60,249 nucleotides of DNA from Thalassotalea sp. 1_MG-2023 (GCF_030546745.1 NZ_JAUOPD010000020.1:1-60249), one strand, 5' to 3'. Shown: positions 27,778-37,288, counted from the stretch's first letter. Program-made: numbers and translations. Notes: generated by a model from the sequence alone, not told the origin.

Positions 27778-29148
27778 TTAAGGCGCCTGATTACCTGACG
27801 ATTCGAGATTATTTAACGCGAGTTTAGAAGTATTTAATTCAGCTAAACGTTGTTTCGCCACAAGAGCAAATTCATTGGCGTGCTTTTTATCGATAGGTTG
27901 AGCATCAGGTAACTGAACGGTTCGTGGGTTACGATGGATGCCATTCAACAAAAATTCATAATGCAGATGTGGTGCTTGAGACATACCCGTTGAGCCAACA
28001 TAGCCTATAACTTGTCCTTGCTTAACGCGTTGGCCTTTTTTAACTGCACGTTTAGAAAAATGTAAGTATTTAGTAACAATGCCATTACCGTGTTGAATAA
28101 ACACATAGTTACCATTGTATTTGTTGTAAGTTGAGTGTGTTACTTTTCCGTCGCCAGAAGCAACAACAGGGGTGCCAGTACTTGCGCGGTAGTCAGTACC
28201 TCTGTGGGCCTTCCAACGCTTTTGGATTGGGTGAAAGCGTCTAGGCTTGAAATTAGAACTAATATATTTGAACGACACAGGCGCTCTTAAAAATGCTTTA
28301 CGCATACTTCTGCCGTCAGGGGTATAGTAACGGCCATCTTTATAACGGATTGCCTGGAAGGTATCACCTTGGTTGTTGAACTCTGCAGCTAAAATTTTTC
28401 CGGTGCCAATAAATTCACCTTCTACATAACGCTTTTCATAAACAACATGAAAGCTATCGTTTTCACGGATGTCTAATGCAAAGTCTATATCCCAACCGAA
28501 GATATTTGCTAGATTGATAATCTGGGCGTCGTCTAAACCAGCGTTAACACCAGCGGTCCAAAAATTAGATTTAATTGTACCGTGCGCAGTGAACTCAATG
28601 GTATCAACTGATTTCTTTTCTTTTCGAGCGACAAAACCTTGTACAGAGTCAGTGATGAATAACGTTTCAGTTTTTGATATTGAGTATTCTAAAGCAACTA
28701 AATCGCCATTTTCATTTTCGCCAATTTGTAAGGTGTCACCAACATTAATTTTACGTAACAATTTACCAAATTCACCTTTTGCATGACTGACTTTATGCGT
28801 TACTTGTGCGTTATGGCCAAATCTTTTTAATATTTTTGCTAACGAGTCGCCAGATTTTACTTTAGCGGTGTGCCAGCTTAAATGAGGGATACTGTGCTGT
28901 TCAATCGCATTTTCTTGCGCCGTTTGTTCCGACTCTATATCAATAGAAAGATCTGCGTTTTGTGTGTCAGCAGGAAGCGGTAACTGGTAACGTTCACCAA
29001 TTTTTAGTGAAGAATGCTCTGATTGACGACTTGCTGTCGCCTTTTCAGACGGTAAAAGCAAGATAAAAAGTAGCAAAACGCTCGCAGCAGAAAGCAAAAC
29101 TTTGTGCTGTTTAGGTAAGGAGAGATATAAATCTTTTATGTTTTTCAA
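27778..29148 (-). CDS. mepM: Peptidoglycan DD-endopeptidase, M23 family (MepM-like)
   Basis: Cleaves D-Ala-mDAP cross-links to allow wall expansion. 456 aa (E. coli MepM 440). N-terminal membrane anchor about residues 18-35, an OapA/LysM-like glycan-binding segment about 95-150 (TAKVKSGDSLAKILKRFG), a central Csd3-like domain, and the lysostaphin-type M23 domain about 310-410, with metal ligands in HRGTDYRASTGTP and APHLHYEFLLNG. Upstream partner of anmK. In many gammaproteobacteria these genes stand divergently next to tyrS, as here. Confidence 0.95.
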   Translation of the reverse strand: MKNIKDLYLSLPKQHKVLLSAASVLLLFILLLPSEKATASRQSEHSSLKIGERYQLPLPADTQNADLSIDIESEQTAQENAIEQHSIPHLSWHTAKVKSGDSLAKILKRFGHNAQVTHKVSHAKGEFGKLLRKINVGDTLQIGENENGDLVALEYSISKTETLFITDSVQGFVARKEKKSVDTIEFTAHGTIKSNFWTAGVNAGLDDAQIINLANIFGWDIDFALDIRENDSFHVVYEKRYVEGEFIGTGKILAAEFNNQGDTFQAIRYKDGRYYTPDGRSMRKAFLRAPVSFKYISSNFKPRRFHPIQKRWKAHRGTDYRASTGTPVVASGDGKVTHSTYNKYNGNYVFIQHGNGIVTKYLHFSKRAVKKGQRVKQGQVIGYVGSTGMSQAPHLHYEFLLNGIHRNPRTVQLPDAQPIDKKHANEFALVAKQRLAELNTSKLALNNLESSGNQAP

Positions 29149-29306
29149 ATGGATACAGCCTTCACTACTAATTTAATTACAACATCCATCGGTTACTATA
29201 GCAAAATATTATACGGATAAACAATCATAGGGTTTTAACTTGTTGCGTATTTACAGTAGAATTCTGCCCTTATTTATTTTTTGAAACCACCAAATTGGAG
29301 CCAACC

Positions 29307-30506
29307 ATGTTAGATGTCAGCCAAGCGTTTGCAGAATTAAAGCGCGGTGCCGAGGAGATCTTGCTTGAAGATGAGTTGCTTGAGAAGCTCAAAACAGGCA
29401 AGCCGTTAAAAATTAAGGCAGGGTTCGATCCAACAGCTCCAGATCTGCATTTAGGTCACACTGTTCTGATCAATAAATTGCGTCAGTTTCAACAGCAAGG
29501 GCACGAGGTTATTTTCTTGATTGGTGACTTCACCGGTATGATTGGTGACCCTACAGGTAAAAATGTAACCCGTAAACCACTCACTAAAGAAGATGTGCTA
29601 GCAAACGCCGAAACGTATAAAGAGCAAGTTTTTAAAATACTCGACCCTGAAAAAACGCGCGTCGAATTTAATTCAACGTGGATGGATAAACTTGGTGCTG
29701 ACGGTATGCTTAAACTAGCATCACGACAGACTGTTGCGCGTATGATGGAGCGTGACGACTTTAAAAAACGCTATACCAATGGGCAAGCGATTGCGATTCA
29801 TGAATTTATGTATCCATTGGTACAAGGCTGGGATTCAGTAGCACTTGAAGCTGATGTTGAATTAGGCGGTACCGATCAAAAGTTCAATTTATTGATGGGG
29901 CGTGAGTTACAAAAGTCTGAAGGTAAGCGACCACAAACTGTATTGATGATGCCATTGTTAGAGGGGTTAGATGGCGTACAAAAGATGTCTAAATCGCTGA
30001 ACAATTATATCGGTATTACAGATTCTCCAACAGATATGTTTGGCAAGATCATGTCTACATCAGATGATTTAATGTGGCGTTACTATCAATTGTTAAGCTT
30101 CAAATCTATTGATGTAATTGAAGGCTATCAACAGCAAGTTGCAGATGGTGCTAACCCAAGAGATATAAAAATTGAATTAGCAAAAGAAATTATTGCGCGC
30201 TTTCATGATCAAGAAGCTGCCGAAAACGCCCATAAAACCTTTATCGAGCGTTTTCAAAAAGGGGCAATGCCAGATGATATGCCTGAGCAAACCATTGCAA
30301 GTGAGCAAGGGGAGTTGCCCATCGCAAACTTACTTAAAGAGGCAGGGCTTGTAACAAGTACATCTGAAGCGATGCGAATGATCAAGCAAGGGGCCGCGAA
30401 AATTGATGGCGAAAAAGTTGTAGATAATAAGTTGAAAATTCAAGCGGGTAGTACTGCTGTTTATCAAGTAGGTAAACGAAAATTTGCAAAAATAACATTA
30501 AGTTAA
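29307..30506 (+). CDS. tyrS: Tyrosyl-tRNA synthetase (TyrRS type 2)
   Basis: Charges tRNA-Tyr. 399 aa from the ATG at 29307; TTGGAG at 29295-29300 serves as RBS, so an earlier TTG start is rejected. Class I signatures: HIGH as [11 protein letters not shown] (about residue 44) and KMSKS in [11 protein letters not shown] (about 231). A C-terminal S4 RNA-binding domain runs about 335-399 ([20 protein letters not shown]). Length and motifs fit the TyrZ-like type common in marine gammaproteobacteria rather than the 424-aa E. coli type. Terminator follows. Confidence 0.97.
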   Translation: MLDVSQAFAELKRGAEEILLEDELLEKLKTGKPLKIKAGFDPTAPDLHLGHTVLINKLRQFQQQGHEVIFLIGDFTGMIGDPTGKNVTRKPLTKEDVLANAETYKEQVFKILDPEKTRVEFNSTWMDKLGADGMLKLASRQTVARMMERDDFKKRYTNGQAIAIHEFMYPLVQGWDSVALEADVELGGTDQKFNLLMGRELQKSEGKRPQTVLMMPLLEGLDGVQKMSKSLNNYIGITDSPTDMFGKIMSTSDDLMWRYYQLLSFKSIDVIEGYQQQVADGANPRDIKIELAKEIIARFHDQEAAENAHKTFIERFQKGAMPDDMPEQTIASEQGELPIANLLKEAGLVTSTSEAMRMIKQGAAKIDGEKVVDNKLKIQAGSTAVYQVGKRKFAKITLS

Positions 30507-30511
30507 TGAGA

Positions 30512-30536
30512 AAGTCGGCTTAGCCGGCTTTTTTTT
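30512..30536 (+). terminator. Terminator of tyrS
   Basis: AAGTCGGC/GCCGGCTT stem with a TTA loop and eight Ts, just after the tyrS stop. Confidence 0.93.
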
Positions 30537-30686
30537 ACTTTTTTGTCAGATATTTTTACAAGTAGTGAACATGAGGAAAATTTTAATTTATATCCTTTTG
30601 ATTTTTAAGTGTTAATTATAGTTGGAATGTAAACTGCTTGCTTATTTTATGACCGTACTTTTCATAAAATAACATTGAGAGCAGCC

Positions 30687-30938
30687 ATGGAAGACCGCCT
30701 GTTTAGGGATCCATTGATTGAAAGAAGACATCAACAATGTCAACAAGAAGGATTATGGGAACGCTTGAGTATTGCACAGAAATTTTCAGCAAGTAGTTTA
30801 ATTAAATACGGTTATAAACTGATGTGTATTCGTCACGCTGCGCATACTAGCTTAGCGATAATGTTACTTGATGAAAAAATTACCACAATAAGTAGTGATG
30901 GCGAAATAGACACTTCGCCAGATATACAGTTGAGATAA
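30687..30938 (+). CDS. Hypothetical small protein, 83 aa
   Basis: Starts MEDRLFRDPLIERRHQQCQQ at the ATG 30687, with TGAGAG upstream; an in-frame TTG at 30675 is less likely. Charged and helical in the first 40 residues, then a moderately hydrophobic stretch (HTSLAIMLLDEKITTISS). No signal peptide and no recognised domain. It looks like a small cytosolic regulator or accessory protein but nothing specific can be claimed. Confidence 0.55.
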   Translation: MEDRLFRDPLIERRHQQCQQEGLWERLSIAQKFSASSLIKYGYKLMCIRHAAHTSLAIMLLDEKITTISSDGEIDTSPDIQLR

Positions 30939-31005
30939 AAAGAGAATACTTGATATTTTGCTGTATCACTTTACCCTGTAGTAAAGTATTTAATTGTATT
31001 TGATA

Positions 31006-31545
31006 ATGAAAAATAAGCTGTCGCTACTGATCATTTTATGCACGCTAATAGGGTGTAGCATAATGCCTACATACCAAGCAAAACATGCCAATAATGTCGA
31101 TTTTTTCGCATTATCTACGTATAGCCTCTATGATAGAAATTCTGTTTTTAGTGACTATCAAAATATGTCTGATACAACGCGAAATAGCATTGAAATTGCC
31201 ATTGAAAAAGCCTTTGATGATCAAGGGTGGCAATATAAATCTCCAGACAATGCCCAAGTCATCGTAGCGTATCACCTTGTTGATCGCTTAGCTGAATTAA
31301 AGAAATATAATAGAGGCGTTAAATATTGTTTGCCGTGTCTTCCGGTACAGGTGCCTGAAAAACAAAATAGGCATCAAGAAATGCAACCTGGCACATTGAT
31401 ACTTGATATGGTGGATGTAAGCCATAATCGAACGATATGGCGAGGTGTTAGTCATTTGAAAATCAATGAACGAGATCATAGCCTTGAAGCCCAAGATAAA
31501 ATTGAACAAACAATTATTGGCTTACTTGATACCGTTCCACGTTAA
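31006..31545 (+). CDS. DUF4136-type lipoprotein
   Basis: 179 aa. The ATG at 31006 is chosen (an in-frame TTG at 30994 exists) because it gives a clean lipoprotein signal, MKNKLSLLIILCTLIGC, with lipobox LIGC; acylation on Cys17 is expected. The mature domain has the DUF4136 layout: DFFALSTYSLYD near the start, TRNSIEIAIEKAFDDQGWQY, then NAQVIVAYHLV, and a final GTLILDMVDVSHNRTIWRGV. The family is of unknown function and envelope-located. Followed 12 bp later by a membrane-anchored protein gene, likely an operon. Confidence 0.85.
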   Translation: MKNKLSLLIILCTLIGCSIMPTYQAKHANNVDFFALSTYSLYDRNSVFSDYQNMSDTTRNSIEIAIEKAFDDQGWQYKSPDNAQVIVAYHLVDRLAELKKYNRGVKYCLPCLPVQVPEKQNRHQEMQPGTLILDMVDVSHNRTIWRGVSHLKINERDHSLEAQDKIEQTIIGLLDTVPR

Positions 31546-31557
31546 ACGGGTAAATCT

Positions 31558-31995
31558 ATGTTGAAATGGTTAGTGATCATAATAGGGACTCTTATTGGTT
31601 TTTTATTGGTGATATCTGTCATTGGTTACCAGCTTAAAAACAATGAAGAAAAGAACCGCGCATACCTAGAACAAGAACACTTCAAACACGCAGACTCCGT
31701 TGAGCGTCAAGAGCAAAAGGTGCATGCTGCCCCGAATCATACAATACCTTTTGAGCAAACCAATAGTTATCAAATTATTAAACAGCATCTAACGTGTATT
31801 AATCATCAACAATGTAAAGCGGTGAAAGTATCGTTTGCTGATCAGTCTTGTGTGCTCGCGATCAACGGTATTGGCGCATCTCGATTGTTAAAAGCTGCGC
31901 CAGCTGAACAAGTAGGTTCGTGTCCAAACGTCAGTGTTAACACCGAAGCAGTATGTTTAGATAATGTGTGTCAGCTTAAAAAAATGCGTAACTAG
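31558..31995 (+). CDS. Membrane-anchored hypothetical protein, 145 aa
   Basis: One N-terminal helix (about residues 3-24, LVIIIGTLIGFLLVISVIG) followed by a charged linker and an extracytoplasmic domain with four clustered cysteines in CINHQQCKAV, DQSCVLAING, GSCPNVSV and CLDNVCQLKK, likely forming disulfides. No family recognised. Located 12 bp after the lipoprotein gene, so the pair may form one envelope unit. Confidence 0.75.
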   Translation: MLKWLVIIIGTLIGFLLVISVIGYQLKNNEEKNRAYLEQEHFKHADSVERQEQKVHAAPNHTIPFEQTNSYQIIKQHLTCINHQQCKAVKVSFADQSCVLAINGIGASRLLKAAPAEQVGSCPNVSVNTEAVCLDNVCQLKKMRN

Positions 31996-32117
31996 CACTA
32001 GCGCCGCCATATAAGCAAGGTATACTAATGGGGAAAGCGTGAGTGGAGCTTTTTACCTCTTGGTATTATATCAATCACAGCGCACATTTATTTATAATAA
32101 GCATGTAACGAATCCCT

Positions 32118-32441
32118 ATGACATTTCCAAACGACGATACCGGCCAAGTGTTAACTGAAATGCAAAATGCAGGCATTGATTTAAGCATTATTCATCCAGT
32201 AGTTTTTTTTCAACTTTTTGAAAAAGAAGAGCAAGCTCGAGCAATGGCGAGTTACTTAAAGCAAAAAGCGCCAGATATGCAGGTAAAGGTACATCCTGAT
32301 CAAACCCCTAACGTTTGGGATGTTGATTGTACCGTTAACATGCTACCAGATTATGATGCCATTACTGCTCAAGAAGCACAGTTTGAACAGATAGCTGCTA
32401 AATTTGAAGGTTATAATGACGGTTGGGGAATTGAAGTATAA
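32118..32441 (+). CDS. RraB-family domain protein
   Basis: 107 aa with the RraB/DUF695-like fold: FPNDDTGQVLTEMQNAGIDL at the start, FFQLFEKEEQARAMASYL, WDVDCTVNMLPDYDAITAQE and the closing signature EGYNDGWGIEV. Proteins of this family bind RNase E and tune RNA decay. It is a paralogue-like relative of the canonical RraB at 52040-52390, which shares the YDGWG end motif. Whether this one acts on RNase E is unknown. Monocistronic. Confidence 0.85.
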   Translation: MTFPNDDTGQVLTEMQNAGIDLSIIHPVVFFQLFEKEEQARAMASYLKQKAPDMQVKVHPDQTPNVWDVDCTVNMLPDYDAITAQEAQFEQIAAKFEGYNDGWGIEV

Positions 32442-32631
32442 CGCTAATCGTTATGATAATTTACCATGGTTTACGTTGATATACGATTAAAAACAAGTTT
32501 TACCATTACCTTCTCTGATTACAAATAAGGCACGCTTTTTTACAAAAATTGACAACTTGTCGACACTTGCACAACAGTGTTTTTTTGTTGCTATGGGCAT
32601 AATGTTTTCCAATAATTACTTATAGGAAAAC

Positions 32632-33225
32632 ATGATGAAACACACTCTTATTTCTTTACTCGTTTTAGCGAGTATCAGCACACCAACTTTGGCAGAAAGT
32701 AATACTAAACATTCAGTTGGCCTACAAATTGGCGGTGGAGGCCTTGACTATAAAGGCAAAGATACTGATAGCCAAGGCGTTGCTAAATCTTACCTTTACT
32801 ATAATTATAAATTTACCCATTATTTTTCTGCTGAAGTAGGTTTGGTCGGCGCAGAAGATATTGATGACTGGGAATGTAGTAAAAATGCTGATGATGAGTT
32901 TATTTGTTATTCAGATGACAGCGATGATTTTGAAATAGTCGCTGATGACTTTGACTTCGGCTCGGTAGTTGTCGCGATTCGTGGTGAACTACCTCTATCT
33001 AAGCACAATAGTCTGTATGGCAAAATAGGTGCTGAATTTTACGATTATGAATTCGGTCTAATGCGAGAAAAAACCTTTAAAGAGAATGGAACAGGCTTAT
33101 TTGCTGAATTAGGTTGGCAATATCGTTGGAATAATGGCATGGGATTAAGCGCAAGTTATCAATTTCATAATGTGGGCGATTTAGAAATGGAAGGGCTAAA
33201 CGTTGGTATTAGTTACGCATTCTAG
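32632..33225 (+). CDS. Outer-membrane beta-barrel protein with acidic loop
   Basis: 197 aa (196 if the second of two tandem ATGs is used; AGGA at 32623 suits the later one slightly better). Signal peptide about 1-21 (cleavage TLA-ES). OmpA-like/porin-family barrel with alternating strands and an aromatic end (NVGISYAF). A long acidic extracellular loop at about residues 75-108 (DDWECSKNADDEFICYSDDS) has two Cys and many Asp, plausible for cation binding. Its stop overlaps the convergent TRIC gene stop in a shared CTAG. Confidence 0.85.
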   Translation: MMKHTLISLLVLASISTPTLAESNTKHSVGLQIGGGGLDYKGKDTDSQGVAKSYLYYNYKFTHYFSAEVGLVGAEDIDDWECSKNADDEFICYSDDSDDFEIVADDFDFGSVVVAIRGELPLSKHNSLYGKIGAEFYDYEFGLMREKTFKENGTGLFAELGWQYRWNNGMGLSASYQFHNVGDLEMEGLNVGISYAF

Positions 33226-33854
33226 TCATTTTTATGACTAGACTGTTGTTGATCAGCAATATTAAAGGCAGGTAGCGATACCTGCCAATAAATTGCAGCT
33301 AACCTTAAGGCCAAAGCACCAACGATGGCAATAATAAGGGAAATATTTTCGGTTAAGCCAATCGTTTGCAATCCAATAAATAATATACCACCGAGCATTG
33401 CCGCTAACGCGTATATTTCTTGACGAAGAATAAGGGGTATAACATTGCACAGTACATCTCTTATCATACCGCCAGCAACACCGGTGATCATGCCCATAAC
33501 AATTGCAACAGTTATTGAACTACCTAAACTAAGTGCTTTTTCAGTGCCTAATACGGCAAAAAGCGCTAAGCCAAAGGCATCAGATATTAACAAAAATCTT
33601 TTTGGGATACGTGTAGGGCGGCGTATAAAAATAATGGTTAAAATAGCGGTAAGTAAAATAACATAAAGGTAGATTGGACTTGCCACCCAAAAAACAGGCG
33701 TGTCTAAAATTACGTCTCTGATTGTTCCTCCGCCAATGGCGGTGACGGCGGCAAGAACAACAACCCCGAACGGGTCAAGCTGGTATCGTCCTGCCATAAG
33801 AGCGCCTGAAAGCGCAAATACCACAATACCAAATAAATCTAACCAATAAAGCAA
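33222..33854 (-). CDS. TRIC-family cation channel-like membrane protein (YadS/YicG type)
   Basis: 210 aa with seven predicted helices built as two repeated UPF0126/TRIC halves, each with the glycine-rich signature: AVTAIGGGTIRDVILDTPVF (about residues 35-54) and GVAGGMIRDVLCNVIP (about 123-138). Bacterial TRIC proteins form trimeric potassium-selective channels in vitro; the physiological role is unsettled. Last gene of the mtnN operon, five bases after the rhodanese stop. Confidence 0.93.
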   Translation of the reverse strand: MLYWLDLFGIVVFALSGALMAGRYQLDPFGVVVLAAVTAIGGGTIRDVILDTPVFWVASPIYLYVILLTAILTIIFIRRPTRIPKRFLLISDAFGLALFAVLGTEKALSLGSSITVAIVMGMITGVAGGMIRDVLCNVIPLILRQEIYALAAMLGGILFIGLQTIGLTENISLIIAIVGALALRLAAIYWQVSLPAFNIADQQQSSHKND

Positions 33855-33859
33855 AAACG

Positions 33860-34270
33860 TTACCTCTGGGTATTTTCTGTCACCACAGGTAGATCATCAG
33901 CTTGCCAGCCGTTGAAATCACCAGACAGGTGTCGTAATTGAGAAAAACCGTGTTTGGTTAATATTGCCTCAGCGATTTGTGCTCGTCTTCCTGAACGGCA
34001 GTGCACAACTATCAATGAATCTTGATGCATGCTTAGTTCATTTAACCGCTTTTCGACTTCATTATGAGGAATGTTTATGGCATTGGCGATATGTCCGGCG
34101 TTAAATTCTTGCTCAGATCTCACATCTAAAATAATGAGAGGAGCGGCTTTCGGGGCATTTGCTATTGATAGTAATTGTTGAGCCGAGATGGTTTTAGTTT
34201 CATTAGCTTGTATTGAAGTTGTGAATATCAATACGAGCATAAATACACATAGTTGGTTAAATGTTTTCAT
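33860..34270 (-). CDS. Periplasmic rhodanese-like sulfurtransferase
   Basis: 136 aa. Signal peptide about 1-22 (FTTSIQA-NE), then one rhodanese domain. The active loop is VVHCRSGRRAQIAEA, with the persulfide-forming Cys and the six-residue CRSGRR loop, the form seen in single-domain sulfurtransferases. DVRSEQEFNAGHIANAINIP is the family's N-terminal signature. Lies between the CbiB-like and TRIC genes with 9- and 5-bp gaps. Note the persulfide operon 3 kb away; a link would be inference. Confidence 0.92.
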   Translation of the reverse strand: MKTFNQLCVFMLVLIFTTSIQANETKTISAQQLLSIANAPKAAPLIILDVRSEQEFNAGHIANAINIPHNEVEKRLNELSMHQDSLIVVHCRSGRRAQIAEAILTKHGFSQLRHLSGDFNGWQADDLPVVTENTQR

Positions 34271-34279
34271 CAGAGCGCC

Positions 34280-35251
34280 TTATGAAGCAATAGAAATGAA
34301 CATAGCTAATACTAGCATACTGAAAATAATGCCAATGTTTAAGGCTTTTACTAACTGAAGCTGTTTAATCGTGTTTGATAGCTCTTTGGTGGAAGGTTGA
34401 GAACCTGTCTGATTAAAACTCACGCGCCTTAACTTTTGTCCTTGATAAAGTGCAACACCACCTAATTGAATGTGATTAATTTTAGCGGCAGTCGCGAGTA
34501 AATAATCGCTCGATAACCTTGATATATGTGAGCTGATAGATTGTGCGTTAGCTCGGTTTGTTCTACTGAGCATTAAGAAGTTTAATTCAATAGAAAGTAT
34601 TAACGCAGGTAACCATTGTAATAACGATATAATTTTCCCTACAAACTTACCAAAATATTGATATTTTTCAATTTTCGTATTCCAGCTGTAATGTATCTCT
34701 AACAGAATGCGGTAAAAAATTGCGGCAATAGGGCCAATAAGCAAATAAATCACAATCACTAAAAATTGTCGTTGTAGATAATTAAGCCATAGCATTTCAA
34801 TACAGGCTTTACATAATCCCATACTAGATAATGTTGAAGTGTCTCTTAATACCCAGGGCTGTAAGTGTGCTTTAGCTGAGTTGTTTTCTTGTTTATTTAT
34901 TGACGTGATAAGCAGGCTGGCCATTCGTTGTGCGCCAGAGCCAGATAGAGCAAAAAAAAGTAACAAGCTGTGCCAAAGTACCGGTACTTCCACAAAATCT
35001 TCAAATAACCATAATATAATGATGATAGGAATTACCGTGATCAGTGTAGCTGCTGCACCTGCAATTTTTTGCTGTTGTGTGCCATTATGCTGATTGTTTA
35101 CTTTTTCTGACAGGCGTTGGCAGTAAAAACGAAAGAAATGCGTGGTACCTTTTATCTGTACACTAGCAATAACAGACTGCAGTACGAGTACAACTAACAC
35201 AATGATGAGTTGCAAAGTGAAAGGGGTAAGTTGGTTGATTAAGTCTGTCAT
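34280..35251 (-). CDS. CbiB/CobD-like membrane protein
   Basis: 323 aa integral membrane protein of the adenosylcobinamide-phosphate synthase family (CobD/CbiB), which amidates cobyric acid with aminopropanol. About five helices are seen (residues 12-30, 66-84, 92-105, 160-185, 300-318), and a short conserved loop (LSSDYLLATAAKINHIQLGG) resembles the CbiB LSRD-type motif. Gammaproteobacteria of this kind often have such a lone copy beside mtnN without de novo corrin genes; it may serve salvage or something else. Nine-base gaps on both sides. Confidence 0.75.
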   Translation of the reverse strand: MTDLINQLTPFTLQLIIVLVVLVLQSVIASVQIKGTTHFFRFYCQRLSEKVNNQHNGTQQQKIAGAAATLITVIPIIIILWLFEDFVEVPVLWHSLLLFFALSGSGAQRMASLLITSINKQENNSAKAHLQPWVLRDTSTLSSMGLCKACIEMLWLNYLQRQFLVIVIYLLIGPIAAIFYRILLEIHYSWNTKIEKYQYFGKFVGKIISLLQWLPALILSIELNFLMLSRTNRANAQSISSHISRLSSDYLLATAAKINHIQLGGVALYQGQKLRRVSFNQTGSQPSTKELSNTIKQLQLVKALNIGIIFSMLVLAMFISIAS

Positions 35252-35260
35252 CTGGCTTGT

Positions 35261-35971
35261 TTAGTTTAAGGTAATGCCTTGTAAATTTTCAATCATGTTC
35301 ATGACAAGCTGGGAAGAATTTACTGATGCCGTTTCAAGGTATGCTTCAAATGACGTTGGAGACTCTTTACCCGCAATATCTGACATTGAGCGTATTACCA
35401 CAAAAGGGGTTGATAGCTGATGACAGGTTTGTGCAATTGCGGCTCCTTCCATTTCCACGGCTGCCATCGTGGGAAAATTGGCACGCGCTTTTGCTATATC
35501 GTCATCTTTTGTCATAAAAGTGTCACCTGTTGTGATCAAGCCAACAAGTGTTTGAATGTCAGGCAATGAAGAAATACTCTCTTTTGCTGCTTCGACTAAA
35601 CGCGGGTGAGGAAGGTACGCTGCTGGGTTTGCTGGTAGTTGGCCAATTTCATAGCCAAATGCTGTTACATCAACATCGTGATAACGTACTTCACTGCTAA
35701 TAACAATATCACCTACTTTTAACGATTGTTCAAATCCACCGGCAGAGCCTGTATTGACCACATACTTAGGAGAGAATTCTTTGATGAGAAATGCCGTTGC
35801 AAGTGCTGCAGCAACTTTACCAATACCAGATTGTACGATAACCACATCGGTGTTATTTAGTTTGCCGTGGTAAAAAGAATAGCCTGCGATGTTTGTTGTT
35901 TGTGCATCAATTAATTTTGCTTTTAAAATCGCAACTTCTGGTTCCATTGCGCCGATAATACCTACGGTCAT
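35261..35971 (-). CDS. mtnN: 5'-methylthioadenosine/S-adenosylhomocysteine nucleosidase
   Basis: Splits MTA and SAH to adenine and a thio-ribose sugar, removing inhibitors of methyltransferases and of polyamine synthesis. 236 aa (E. coli Pfs 232). MTVGIIGAMEPEVAILKAKL shows the catalytic Glu (E11); also NTGSAGGFEQ, the substrate strand AVEMEGAAIAQTCHQ, and the general acid Asp in RSMSDIAGKES. Leads a four-gene operon (mtnN, CbiB-like, rhodanese, TRIC) with 5-9 bp gaps. Confidence 0.97.
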   Translation of the reverse strand: MTVGIIGAMEPEVAILKAKLIDAQTTNIAGYSFYHGKLNNTDVVIVQSGIGKVAAALATAFLIKEFSPKYVVNTGSAGGFEQSLKVGDIVISSEVRYHDVDVTAFGYEIGQLPANPAAYLPHPRLVEAAKESISSLPDIQTLVGLITTGDTFMTKDDDIAKARANFPTMAAVEMEGAAIAQTCHQLSTPFVVIRSMSDIAGKESPTSFEAYLETASVNSSQLVMNMIENLQGITLN

Positions 35972-36038
35972 TTTCTTGCCTTAGTGAAAATATTAATGGC
36001 GAAAGTATACGATATCAAAAAAGGTTTTTACAGCGATG

Positions 36039-36064
36039 AAAAAGCGGAATTATTTCCGCTTTTT
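36039..36064 (-). terminator. Intrinsic terminator after the DUF2726 gene
   Basis: AAAAAGCGGAA/TTCCGCTTTTT stem with a TTAT loop, between the mtnN start region and the DUF2726 gene end. Confidence 0.9.
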
Positions 36065-36122
36065 GTTATTGGTGCCTGGCCTAGGTTACGACGTCTGTAC
36101 GTTTAGGCTTGTTCAGAATATG

Positions 36123-36782
36123 TTAATGGGGCAGTGCACTCATATTAGGCGCAGGTAATTTTCCGTTGTTTAACTGATTAGCAGCAAGTGCTGCTGTGGG
36201 CGTGATCACACCCGTTGAAGGTTGCACAGCCTTAGTTCGAGCTTTAACCATAGGAGCAGGGATCACTCGACCTTTCATTTTAGGCTCCGCTACTTTATTG
36301 GCAAATAAGCGTGTTTGTAAACAATGTTTTAATTCTTCAACAGAATAGGTTGCTTTCACCTTTATACGTAAGTGTGGAATTGATGCCGCTTCAAGCGCAC
36401 CACTAACAAACCAATCTTTTTTTACTTTATATCCTTTACCTTGAGTGTCGACTAAATCGATGGTGCCAAGTAGCTTCATGCTATGACGATCACAAATGGC
36501 AAAGTCTAAATATTTATTATCGGCTTTATTACGTGCAGTTTGACTTGCTCGTTGTGAAACTCCGCCTCTTACCGTCACTATATCAGAAAGCTTTACTCGG
36601 TTAATAACACGACACTCACCACCAACAGCTTGTTCTAATAAACGATGGAAATTCTTTTCTGCGGAAGTAAAAACAGTGGCTTTTCTATCAAAAGGAAATG
36701 GGAAACTAGTATCATTTAAACGATTTGCTAATAAAGCAACAATAATGATCAAGCTGATCATCGCAAATAAAATGAGTTCCAT
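36123..36782 (-). CDS. DUF2726 membrane-anchored protein
   Basis: 219 aa from the ATG at 36782; TTGGAG lies just upstream, so an in-frame TTG at 36794 is part of the RBS. N-terminal anchor about residues 2-19, then the DUF2726 domain: FTSAEKNFHRLLEQAVGGEC, NRVKLSDIVTVRGG, DNKYLDFAICDRHSMKLLG and the conserved ALEAASIPHLRI. The fold is distantly like restriction-endonuclease-type nucleases, with DF and QGKGYK positions that could be catalytic, but activity is unproven. The tail is Pro/Ala/Thr-rich. Confidence 0.88.
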   Translation of the reverse strand: MELILFAMISLIIIVALLANRLNDTSFPFPFDRKATVFTSAEKNFHRLLEQAVGGECRVINRVKLSDIVTVRGGVSQRASQTARNKADNKYLDFAICDRHSMKLLGTIDLVDTQGKGYKVKKDWFVSGALEAASIPHLRIKVKATYSVEELKHCLQTRLFANKVAEPKMKGRVIPAPMVKARTKAVQPSTGVITPTAALAANQLNNGKLPAPNMSALPH

Positions 36783-36921
36783 AATGCGCTCCAAATTTAC
36801 AAAATATTGACGGTTTTGTTAAAACAGTTTTCTTGTATCAGATGGAAGCATTTTTTGTGCCACAAAATACGGAAAAGATATTTATCTCAAGCAGCATAAT
36901 TTTCGTGGAATGTACGGTACT

Positions 36922-37230
36922 TTAATGGTCTTCTTCTGGACAAAATAGCTCATAAAGCACAGATAAAAGTTGGATAACCTCTGGTTTTTTTACCAAATAA
37001 TAAATAGTTTGTGCGTCTCGCCGAGTTTCAACAATTTGTTCTTTTCGTAATACGGCTAAGTGTTGAGACAAAGCTGACTGGCTTAATGGAATATGTTGGT
37101 TTAATTCACTTACCGACATTTCATTATTCATTAAAGTACATAAGATCATCAATCTATTTTCATTGGCCATTACCTTCAATAAATCTGCTGTTTGTTTGGC
37201 AGCATTAATTAGTGCGCTAGGGTCTTGCAA
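36922..37230 (-). CDS. bigR: ArsR-family persulfide-responsive repressor (BigR/SqrR/YgaV type)
   Basis: Winged-helix repressor of 102 aa (HTH about residues 40-75, SVSELNQHIPLSQSALSQHL). Two cysteines, C31 (MILCTL) and C97 (FCPEED), are 66 residues apart, the spacing of the redox pair in Xylella BigR (C42/C108) and Rhodobacter SqrR (C41/C107). In those proteins the pair forms a tetrasulfide bridge under persulfide stress and releases DNA. Divergent from the sulfur operon at 37361-39570; a 17-bp dyad lies between them. This is the strongest regulatory assignment in the window. Confidence 0.9.
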   Translation of the reverse strand: MQDPSALINAAKQTADLLKVMANENRLMILCTLMNNEMSVSELNQHIPLSQSALSQHLAVLRKEQIVETRRDAQTIYYLVKKPEVIQLLSVLYELFCPEEDH

Positions 37231-37288
37231 TGAAATTCTCCGTAATGAGTAACGTTACTATTTATAGCAAAAAACCTTAATTAAGACA

